The position numbers and the translations under genes are program-made. The notes under the pieces were generated by a model. That model searched no databases. It was given only the letters and a program-made list of their open reading frames with translations, and had not been told where the DNA came from. Positions 25,016 to 32,726 of a DNA stretch of 36,245 nucleotides are shown in pieces; position 1 is the first letter of the stretch; the number at the start of each line of letters is the position of its first letter. Origin of the DNA: an uncultured Brachyspira sp. (GTDB taxonomy: Bacteria > Spirochaetota > Brachyspiria > Brachyspirales > Brachyspiraceae); the NCBI RefSeq assembly GCF_944388875.1, contig NZ_CALXKQ010000027.1, positions 1-36,245 of the forward strand, in the 5' to 3' direction.

Positions 25016-27082
25016 TTAATCTTTATATTTAATATATAGCTCATCTTCCATATCAAATTTTTCTATCAAATATTTAATTAAATAAAATTTTCTTTCACTG
25101 CTGTAATTATTTTCTGCAAAATATATATCGTCCATATCTATTGGATATTCTGTTCTAAGCTCATCTTTATTTTTCGTAATTTGAATTAAACTTTGAATTT
25201 CTTCTGTAAAAAATAATTCTTTATTTTGTTTATAATAATATTTCAATATAAAAGAAAATAATTTAGAAACATCAGTTATTTTATCAATTTTTTCTCCATT
25301 AAATATGGCATAATCTAATTTTTTACCTGTAGGGTCTCCTGCTTCAAATATATTTATCTCTTCATTAATTACATTGTTAATTTTATCAATTTTAATATCT
25401 GGATATTTCCATACTAATAGAAATCTTTCACTTAATATTTTAAAACGTTTTTCTAAGTTTTTTACATTCCACTCATTTATTTTTTTCAAATATTCATTAA
25501 TCCAAAGATGACTATATTTATAACCTTGTTCTTTATTATCTATATTCATATTTTTCTTTTCTAAAAATGTTTTATTTGAAAGTTCTTTGTTATTAGCTGA
25601 TATTGTTAAATTTGCGATTAAGTGAAGTTTATTTTGCATTATTTTGTATTCTTCATCTGTTAAATCTTTCTTCCATTCTTTAACAGGGTTTTGAGGAAAA
25701 ATATGCTCTATTTCAAAATCTGTTTTTGAAAAATCAATAATAGTTTTTCCAATTCCCATTTCTAATTTACTGAATAAATACATTTTTCTTTTTGAATTCA
25801 TAGCATTATAAATATCTTTTTCTTTCAATTTATTAATTATTTCATCATCATTTGGAAATCTTTGAACATTTTTCAATTTGCATAAATATTCTTCTAGTGA
25901 CTGATAATAATTATTTTTATCTATTTTACTATATAATATCATAAATATTTTATTCATGGCATTACTGAATACATCGCATATAAATCTTCTAAATACAAAA
26001 GATTCTATTAAATCAATAATTTTAAAAAAAGTCTTATTATCTATAATTTTATAATGATAATCTTTATAAACTTTTAAAAAGAATGGATATGATACATTTA
26101 CTTCTATAGTTTTTATATTTTCAAGTTTTATTGATATATTTTTATCAATTTCATTTTTAGGATTAATCAATTTATTATAATATATTGAGTATTCTTTTAG
26201 TTCTTCTAAATATTTTTTTATTTCATCCAAATTATTTATGGAATATTTATCTTTAAATTCTTCATATATTCTATTTTTATTTGGTATTTTATTATATTCG
26301 GATGTCATAAAATCTCTTATGAAATCTGATACCATATCTTTATTAAGGCTTTCATCTCTTGCATTTTTTTCAATATGTTCCCAGTAGTTTTCGTATATAT
26401 ATTTTTGATCTTTAGAATTTAGCTTCATTAGTATATAGTTTCTTATTAAATCTCCCTGAGATAATGCTAATCCTGTAGAATTTAAACTCTCAAATATACG
26501 CTGTGGATCATCATTATTTTTATCTAAAGACATATTTATGAATACTAACTTTTTTAACCCATTTAAAATATCCAAATAATTATCTTTATTAATTTCTTTT
26601 TCAAAAAAATTAAAATTATCTATTATATTTGATTTTTCTTTAAATTGAATATTTAAAAAAATAGATTTTAATACTTTATCATTATTTTCTGTAGGCTTTA
26701 ATTTAATTTTATCTTCTTGTGAACTAACTTTTGCATATTTATTAACTAAATATAGGTCATGTATTTCATTTTTTAATTCAACATCTTTTAAATCATCAGC
26801 CAATTTATATATTCTTAAATAGATTAATATTATTGTTGTTATCCTTTGCTGTCCGTCTACTATTATTAATTCTTGTACGCTAGTTATTGGAGCATTATCA
26901 TTAACATATACAATACTTCCTATAAAATGCTCTCTGTTTAATTTACCTGCTTCTTTTATATCATTGAGTAAAATCTTACATTCTTTTATAGTCCAATCAT
27001 AATTTCTTTGGTATACTGGAATTACAAATTGTATATTACTTGTTGTTATAAACCTATTTAAATTTTCTTCGTTTGCTTTCAT
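25016..27082 (-). CDS. GmrSD-type restriction protein (DUF262-DUF1524 fusion)
   Basis: This 688-residue protein fuses the two halves of a type IV, modification-dependent restriction enzyme. The N-terminal DUF262 (GmrS-like) domain shows YQRNYDW (24-30), VDGQQR (75-80; the NTPase-type motif), RIFESLNSTG (195-204) and DLIRN (211-215). The DUF1524 (GmrD-like) HNH-family nuclease shows IEHIFPQNP (458-466) with catalytic H460 and NLTISANNKELSNKTF (491-506). A C-terminal ~100 residues contain a separate helical module (NGEKIDKITDVSKLFSFIL) found behind many DUF262 proteins. Family members cut DNA with modified (for example glucosylated) cytosine. Lies 18 bases after the isochorismatase-like gene and is probably co-transcribed. 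Both catalytic motifs appear intact. Confidence 0.9.
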   Translation of the reverse strand: MKANEENLNRFITTSNIQFVIPVYQRNYDWTIKECKILLNDIKEAGKLNREHFIGSIVYVNDNAPITSVQELIIVDGQQRITTIILIYLRIYKLADDLKDVELKNEIHDLYLVNKYAKVSSQEDKIKLKPTENNDKVLKSIFLNIQFKEKSNIIDNFNFFEKEINKDNYLDILNGLKKLVFINMSLDKNNDDPQRIFESLNSTGLALSQGDLIRNYILMKLNSKDQKYIYENYWEHIEKNARDESLNKDMVSDFIRDFMTSEYNKIPNKNRIYEEFKDKYSINNLDEIKKYLEELKEYSIYYNKLINPKNEIDKNISIKLENIKTIEVNVSYPFFLKVYKDYHYKIIDNKTFFKIIDLIESFVFRRFICDVFSNAMNKIFMILYSKIDKNNYYQSLEEYLCKLKNVQRFPNDDEIINKLKEKDIYNAMNSKRKMYLFSKLEMGIGKTIIDFSKTDFEIEHIFPQNPVKEWKKDLTDEEYKIMQNKLHLIANLTISANNKELSNKTFLEKKNMNIDNKEQGYKYSHLWINEYLKKINEWNVKNLEKRFKILSERFLLVWKYPDIKIDKINNVINEEINIFEAGDPTGKKLDYAIFNGEKIDKITDVSKLFSFILKYYYKQNKELFFTEEIQSLIQITKNKDELRTEYPIDMDDIYFAENNYSSERKFYLIKYLIEKFDMEDELYIKYKD

Positions 27083-27100
27083 TATAATAACTCCTAAAAA

Positions 27101-28003
27101 TTATATTTCTATTAACTTTATTCCATATTTACTGGATAATTTTTCAAATTTTTTATTAGCTTCATCATTATCAAATATGGCACTGCAGCAGTTCATCATA
27201 ACATTGATTTTTTTAATTGTATTTTTATCATTAGAATACATTTCGCAAAGCTGACGGACTGTTTCATAAACTCCGAAATCTTTAGACTCTCCGCATATAT
27301 AAATTTCATTATAATTTTTAAGTCCGTATACCCAAGCCATATCGCAGAATCTTGTTTCATTAGTTATTACCTCAGGAGCAACAGCACCGTACATATCAGA
27401 AAACTGCTCCTTTCCTTTCATAATCTTATTTATTCTGTTTTCCTTCGCTCTCTCATAAAATAAAAGCATATTGTTTAATTGCTTATCCAACAGCCATCCG
27501 TCTGTAGCATATATGCAATGATAAGGCCATATTATTATATTCTGTTTTCCTAAACTATCCAGCTTTTCTAAGTATTCTATTTGTTCTTTTTTATTTAACG
27601 GCACAATTTCATTTTTTATTATCTTGTCCAATGTTATTTCTGTAAACGGTTCTATTTCATCTCCATTTCTTTTTCTCCATAAAAACGGATGAAATATAAA
27701 ATTGTATTCATGCGTATCAAAAGTTGTATATATTGCAGATATATATTCCAGCTTTTCAAAAATAAATCTTGTTATTCTTTCTATATCTTTAACAGCACCC
27801 TTAATAGGCAATACTCCTTTTTTTGTATCTATAAAATCTCTTTGGGCATCAACTATAATTAATGCTATGCCGTTATTCGTATGCTTTACTTTTATCTCTT
27901 TTGAGTAATTAGATGCTAATTCAAATATTTCTTTCTGATTTATAGGATTTCTTTCATCTCCTATATATTTTTCATTCACTATTTTTTTGTATAAATCTTC
28001 CAT
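27101..28003 (-). CDS. Isochorismatase-fold protein lacking the catalytic cysteine
   Basis: The 300-residue protein has the nicotinamidase/isochorismatase fold. VDAQRDF places the catalytic aspartate at D52; D96, H98 (FDTHEY) and H105 are the metal-site type residues; WPYHC (159-163) and KG in IMKGKEQF (K196) fit the larger cysteine hydrolase branch. The nucleophile position, normally G-x-x-x-x-C-V, reads GESKDFGV (238-245), so the cysteine is a glycine (codon GGA). It may be inactive as an amidohydrolase, or bind a ligand such as an NAD breakdown product. RBS AAAGGA overlaps the end of the sulfotransferase gene 11 bases upstream, indicating one transcript. Confidence 0.85.
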   Translation of the reverse strand: MEDLYKKIVNEKYIGDERNPINQKEIFELASNYSKEIKVKHTNNGIALIIVDAQRDFIDTKKGVLPIKGAVKDIERITRFIFEKLEYISAIYTTFDTHEYNFIFHPFLWRKRNGDEIEPFTEITLDKIIKNEIVPLNKKEQIEYLEKLDSLGKQNIIIWPYHCIYATDGWLLDKQLNNMLLFYERAKENRINKIMKGKEQFSDMYGAVAPEVITNETRFCDMAWVYGLKNYNEIYICGESKDFGVYETVRQLCEMYSNDKNTIKKINVMMNCCSAIFDNDEANKKFEKLSSKYGIKLIEI

Positions 28004-28014
28004 CTTTTAATCCT

Positions 28015-29607
28015 TTAAAAAGAAGCATCTTTATTATACTCTCTGTTTTCCTCATAATATAAAGGCATTTTATCAATTCTGTAAATTCCCCAAGTCCTTA
28101 TTCCAAATCTTAAATGATAATATACTTCTTTAGTATCTTTATTAACTTCCATTATCTGTGAATTGTTGCCGAAATCAAGCAGCATATTTCCATTGGTTAA
28201 AAAATCTATATCGGATATATAATGAGAATATAATTTATTTTCTGTTTTATACTCATATATTTTTTCTGCTTTCCAATTTCCATGAGAACCAGTTATTTTA
28301 TATTCTACATACCTTGATCCATTAGGATTTTGTTCTTCATCTCCCTGATTATCAAACATGCCTATTACATTAGTTGATATTAAAAATAAAGCATGCTGAC
28401 TTTTAGGTCCGTCAGTATTTCCATCCCCAAGTACTTTATAAGGATCGAATGATCTTAAATCTTTTAAATATCTGCCGTAAGGATTGTAGGATTCCATTGT
28501 GTCTAATGTATCATCAGCCATATACCATATAAGCTCCCATTCGCTGTAGTCTACCGCCATAACTGCTAAACTTCTCACTGATAAATAAAGTATATCATTG
28601 GCTTCATCATATACAAGAGAGTTGCAATGAGCCCAATCCATAGGAAAATATTTTTTTCTCCCTATGCTGTAATATTTATTATCCTTATCAAATATAAGTT
28701 TTTTTAAATATTCTTTTTCTGCCTCATCTCCGTTTTTATTAACTATCTTTTTTATCAAATCTCCGACATATAAATCTCTAATCATATTGCCGCTGCTGTC
28801 AACTTCGCAAACTCTATCCTCAACTCCCCAAGCAGAATTGGCAAGCATTATATAATTGCTGTCAGACTTTTTTCTTATAGTGTCATGATGAACGCCTATA
28901 TCAAGTTTTGTAACATCTAATTTGGCATTCCCAAGCAAATCGCTTACTCCCATAGTATCATAAATAACAATATCATTATCTTCATTGATAACTTTTGCTA
29001 TTTCATTAGTAAGATAAAAATTAGAATAATTCACATAACGCAGATTTCCATTTCTGCTTACTCCCATTAAGAAAAGTCCCTTCCAGCTTCTATTTATAAC
29101 AGGGCTTGCAAAATATATCTCTTCATTATTATCCTGTAAATTGCTTACAGCATTTTCATCATTTATATTAGAGAAATGAATATTCTCCTCGGGTCTTAAG
29201 TCTTTTATAACTCTATTCGTAGCTGGTATATAAATTCCATCTATAGATAATTTTTCTACTACTATATTAGTTGATATTCTATTCGTTCCGTTAATTATAT
29301 GAATAGTATTTGTATTTTCAGAGTACATTCCATGTATTGCAAAATTAGAGCCGTAATTTTTAGGATAAGTATGTATTATATCATTATCTCCAAGCCTTCC
29401 TTCAACAATAACTGTAACAGGATAATTATTATTAGTTTCTGTTTTATACACTAATGACAATGGAGTTTGTCCGTTTGGATTTAATATAAGTTCTCCTATT
29501 TTATCATCAGGAAGCGTAGCAATTTTATTTGAGCATGATAATAAAATAAGCGGTATAATTGCTAATGATAATCTCTCATAATAGGTAGATAATAATTTAT
29601 TTTTCAT
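28015..29607 (-). CDS. Aryl-sulfate sulfotransferase-like lipoprotein
   Basis: This 530-residue exported protein resembles bacterial ASST enzymes, which move sulfate between phenolic molecules. It has a lipoprotein signal (LILLSC, Cys25) in place of a cleaved signal peptide. Active-site motifs are all visible: HHDTI (240-244), DWAHCNS with H327 (324-330), SVRS with R345, and SQHALF with H405. H327 to R345 is 18 residues apart, the same as H356 and R374 of the E. coli enzyme, and H405 matches its sulfohistidine H436. RBS GGAGG precedes the ATG. No DsbL/DsbI pair lies next to it. It heads an apparent operon with the isochorismatase-like and GmrSD genes. Confidence 0.87.
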   Translation of the reverse strand: MKNKLLSTYYERLSLAIIPLILLSCSNKIATLPDDKIGELILNPNGQTPLSLVYKTETNNNYPVTVIVEGRLGDNDIIHTYPKNYGSNFAIHGMYSENTNTIHIINGTNRISTNIVVEKLSIDGIYIPATNRVIKDLRPEENIHFSNINDENAVSNLQDNNEEIYFASPVINRSWKGLFLMGVSRNGNLRYVNYSNFYLTNEIAKVINEDNDIVIYDTMGVSDLLGNAKLDVTKLDIGVHHDTIRKKSDSNYIMLANSAWGVEDRVCEVDSSGNMIRDLYVGDLIKKIVNKNGDEAEKEYLKKLIFDKDNKYYSIGRKKYFPMDWAHCNSLVYDEANDILYLSVRSLAVMAVDYSEWELIWYMADDTLDTMESYNPYGRYLKDLRSFDPYKVLGDGNTDGPKSQHALFLISTNVIGMFDNQGDEEQNPNGSRYVEYKITGSHGNWKAEKIYEYKTENKLYSHYISDIDFLTNGNMLLDFGNNSQIMEVNKDTKEVYYHLRFGIRTWGIYRIDKMPLYYEENREYNKDASF

Positions 29608-29643
29608 AAATAAACAATGCCTCCATAATCATATTATTTTTTT

Positions 29644-29672
29644 ATTCTAAATAATAATATAATTTAATGCAA
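29644..29672 (-). promoter_or_regulatory. Promoter of the sulfotransferase operon
   Basis: On the minus strand TTGCAT (29672-29667) and TAGAAT (29649-29644) have a 17-base spacer, 36 bases before the start codon at 29607. Confidence 0.5.
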
Positions 29673-30009
29673 TAAAAAATTACATAAAATTTACAATAAT
29701 ACAGTATATATTTTTATATAGTATAACAATTATTTATAGTCTTTATTGTATATTTACTTTTATTAACATTATATTTTGATATTGTATAAAAAAATACCAA
29801 AATGAACAAATAGTATATGTTATTTGTATTATTTGTTTAATATTAATTAATATGTAATATTATAATAGTAATTTTTATCTTTTTTATATAAAAATGGTTA
29901 TATTATATATTGTAAAAAATATTTACAATATATATAATGATTATATATGTATATGGGAACTATTTTCATAGATATTCGTCTAATTATTAGAGTTTATACA
30001 TATAATGGG

Positions 30010-30074
30010 TTGATATTTTTTACTCTAAGTTTATAATATGAATTTACATAAGTGTAAAAATTAATATAAACTTA
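30010..30074 (+). promoter_or_regulatory. Promoter and overlapping dyad of the RND efflux operon
   Basis: TTGATA (30010-30015) and TATAAT (30032-30037) form a promoter with a 16-base spacer. TAAGTTTATA (30026-30035) and TATAAACTTA (30065-30074) are exact inverted arms, with further partial pairing between them. The left arm covers part of the -10 box and the right arm ends just before the ribosome binding site. This is a good layout for a repressor operator or a leader hairpin. Confidence 0.6.
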
Positions 30075-30088
30075 CCTAGGAGCGGATA

Positions 30089-31462
30089 GTGAGATTTTAT
30101 GCTACTTTAGTTTTAAGTTTATTATTTAGTTTTGTCTTATATTCTCAGGATACGAATTTAGCACAGGAAGAAGCTGTAACTAATAATAGAATTTCAATAA
30201 CATTAGAAGACGCTTTAGATATAGCCTTTGATAATGATAAAACATTGAAGCAGGCAGAATATAATGTACGAATAGCTCAGGTTCAGAAAGATGCTTCATT
30301 TTCAGATTTATTTATGCCTTCTTTGAGTATAAGCGGAGGATTAAATCTATCAGAATCTCAGGAATATACCGTTAATGATGTTGGTACTGGTATTTACACA
30401 AGCCCTGATAGTTGGTCTGCAAGTGCTACTTTATCAAAAACTCTTTTTACTGGATTTAGGAATTGGAATACTGACAGGGCAAGAGATGTTAATTTAAAAA
30501 TGCAGAAAGAAATTTACTATGATGAGATGAAAAATGTTGATCTTAATACAAAGTTAAATTTCTATAATACTTTTGTAGCACAGGAGAATTACAGGGTATA
30601 TTTGCAGCAGCAGATGAATTACAGCAATAGGATGAGAGAAACTTATGTAAAGTACAGAAATGGACAGGTTTCAGAATACGAATATTTAAATGCTAAAGTT
30701 CAGTATGAAAGTACTAAGCCTCAGGTGGTAACATTAAGCAATCAGTATCAGAGCTTAAAATTAACTTTTATACGCCAAATCGGAATTACAAATTCTTCTG
30801 ATGATGTTGATTTAATTGGAAGCATACTGGATGCAACTAATATTACACTCCCAGATATGCCTTATGATGATTTGCTTACTATTATAATGAATAATAATAT
30901 AGAATTAAAAAATATGAGCAGCAATTTGGAAATGCTTGAATATAACAGAAAGGTTGCCAGAAGTTATTTATGGCCTACTTTTTCTGCTAATGCTAATGTT
31001 GGAATATCTACAGTAGATAAGATAAAGATGAACAATAATAGGGAATTTTATAAAGATAGAACAGGAGAGTTTAATTGGGGAGTAGGATTTTCTTTAAGCT
31101 ATGCTCTTGATTCTTTGCTTCCATTCTCATCTACGGCAAAAGGTGCTGAGGAAATAGAATTAAGTATAAGACAGATGGAAGTAAATTATGAACAGCTGAG
31201 AGATACTATAGAGGTAAGCAGCAGAGATTTGATTTCTACAGCTAAATCTCAGGCTCTCAATTTACAATCGCAGGCCGAGAATGCAAGGACAGCAGCCTAT
31301 GCTTTACAGATGGCTCAAAGGCAGTACAGAGGCGGTACATTATCAATGCTTGAGGTTAATGACGCCGAGGTAACTTACTTGAATGCACAGCTTGCATATT
31401 TACAGGCTATATATGAATATTTTTCAAGCACATTGCAGGTATTAAAACTTTTAGGTGCTTAA
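30089..31462 (+). CDS. TolC-family outer membrane efflux protein
   Basis: The 457-residue protein forms the outer membrane channel of the tripartite pump. A signal peptide (residues 1-19, ending near LYSQD) is followed by TLEDALDIAFDNDKTLKQAEYN, the typical start of the outer membrane efflux protein (OEP) domain. A second OEP repeat begins near residue 268 (PYDDLLTIIMNNNIELKNM). Long helical segments for the periplasmic barrel lie between. The start is a GTG at 30089 preceded by AGGAG at 30078-30082. It is the first gene of the efflux operon, 10 bases before the adaptor gene. Confidence 0.94.
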   Translation: MRFYATLVLSLLFSFVLYSQDTNLAQEEAVTNNRISITLEDALDIAFDNDKTLKQAEYNVRIAQVQKDASFSDLFMPSLSISGGLNLSESQEYTVNDVGTGIYTSPDSWSASATLSKTLFTGFRNWNTDRARDVNLKMQKEIYYDEMKNVDLNTKLNFYNTFVAQENYRVYLQQQMNYSNRMRETYVKYRNGQVSEYEYLNAKVQYESTKPQVVTLSNQYQSLKLTFIRQIGITNSSDDVDLIGSILDATNITLPDMPYDDLLTIIMNNNIELKNMSSNLEMLEYNRKVARSYLWPTFSANANVGISTVDKIKMNNNREFYKDRTGEFNWGVGFSLSYALDSLLPFSSTAKGAEEIELSIRQMEVNYEQLRDTIEVSSRDLISTAKSQALNLQSQAENARTAAYALQMAQRQYRGGTLSMLEVNDAEVTYLNAQLAYLQAIYEYFSSTLQVLKLLGA

Positions 31463-31472
31463 ATAGGAGATA

Positions 31473-32693
31473 ATGATGAGATTTGAAAGAATAATTATTT
31501 TAATGTTATGTTTATCTATATTTTTTGCTTCATGTAATAGAAATAAAGCAGATTTAAAGAAAAAAGAGAATCCTATAAGTGTATTGGTGGCAGCCCCTAT
31601 AAAACAGCATTTGGATGAATATTTAGAGCTTTCTGCAGAAATTAAGGCTATAAAAGAAGTAGAAATTTCTTCTGATGTACCTGGAAAAATAGCTAATATA
31701 TTAAAATATGAAGGAAGTTTTGTTAATAAAGGCGATACTATAGCATTAATAGACAGATTCGTTATAGGTGCAAATTATGCTTATGCCCCAGCAAGAACTC
31801 CTATATCAGGATATGTTACAACTACATACATGGCTGTAGGAGCTTCAATAGCCGCATCTACTCCTATAGCAAATGTTGCTGATATAAGCCAATTAGAAGT
31901 TGAAATACAGGTTCCCGAACGTTCTATTGCAGGTATAGAATTAGGGCAGAAAGTTTTTATAAGAGTTCCTTCTTCTCCTAATAAAGAAATAGAAGCTGTC
32001 ATTACAAAAAGAGATTATGCTGTTAATCCTTCTACACGTACTTTAATGGTTAAAGCTTTAATAGATAATAAAGATAAACTTTTACTTCCGGGTATGTTTT
32101 CTGACGTATCAATATTACTTAATTCTGCCGATAATGTATTTGTTATACCTAACAGTTCTGTCTTTAGCGATGATTTAGGTAAAAATTATATATATGTAGT
32201 AAAAGAGGATAATTCTAATAATCCTCCTACAGAAGGCAAAGCATCAGATAATACAAACACTCAATACAGAGCATATACAAGAGAAGTTAGCGTATTATTT
32301 ACTTCCAAAGATAAAGTTGCTTTAAGCGGAGGACTTGAAGAAGGCGAAGAGGTGGTAATGTTTGGACGTGAATTCTTAAAAAACGGCTCTCTAGTTAATA
32401 GAATAGAAAATGACCCTACAATATTAGAATATATTACTCCTCCTACAACATTAGCATCTGCTCAGACTAATATAACTAATACTGCTAATCAAACATCTGC
32501 TGTAAAAAATACAAATACAACCGCAGTAAAGAATACTAATACCTCTAAACCTGCAGCAAATGTAAAACCTGCAGCGACTGTAAAAAATACAAACAGCACT
32601 ACTACTAAGCCTTCTCCTGCAAAACAACAAAATAATAACAATAATAATACACAAAATAATTCTAGCGATACTATTTACTCAGTAGGCGGCTGA
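31473..32693 (+). CDS. RND efflux periplasmic adaptor lipoprotein
   Basis: The 406-residue adaptor (membrane fusion protein) bridges the RND pump and the TolC-like channel. It is a lipoprotein (FFASC lipobox). VEISSDVPGKIANILKYEGSFVNKGDTIALID is the first biotinyl-lipoyl half and ARTPISGYVTTTYMAVGASI the second. They are only about 25 residues apart, so the helical hairpin is nearly missing. A beta-barrel and membrane-proximal domain follow. The last ~75 residues (about 330-406) are a low-complexity Asn/Thr/Lys/Pro tail with repeated KNTNT units, not typical of the family. ATG codons at 31473 and 31476 are both possible; the second sits better behind AGGAGA. Confidence 0.92.
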   Translation: MMRFERIIILMLCLSIFFASCNRNKADLKKKENPISVLVAAPIKQHLDEYLELSAEIKAIKEVEISSDVPGKIANILKYEGSFVNKGDTIALIDRFVIGANYAYAPARTPISGYVTTTYMAVGASIAASTPIANVADISQLEVEIQVPERSIAGIELGQKVFIRVPSSPNKEIEAVITKRDYAVNPSTRTLMVKALIDNKDKLLLPGMFSDVSILLNSADNVFVIPNSSVFSDDLGKNYIYVVKEDNSNNPPTEGKASDNTNTQYRAYTREVSVLFTSKDKVALSGGLEEGEEVVMFGREFLKNGSLVNRIENDPTILEYITPPTTLASAQTNITNTANQTSAVKNTNTTAVKNTNTSKPAANVKPAATVKNTNSTTTKPSPAKQQNNNNNNTQNNSSDTIYSVGG

Positions 32694-32726
32694 TTTATAT
32701 ATAGTTTTAATTAAGGAGCGATTTTT

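Larger units (their letters stand above)
29608..30088. other. Divergent intergenic region with two promoters and dyads
   Basis: No gene is seen in these 481 bases. They contain the leftward promoter of the sulfotransferase operon (29644-29672), a near-perfect 11-base inverted repeat (ATTTTGATATT at 29773-29783 and AATACCAAAAT at 29793-29803, one G.U on one strand), and the rightward promoter and dyad of the efflux operon (30010-30074). Confidence 0.6.

Noticed and set aside
21594-29607. A single sulfur-metabolism island joining the ABC importer and the sulfotransferase
   Set aside because: The importer family also carries nitrate and thiamine precursors, the two operons have separate promoters, and unrelated genes lie between them.
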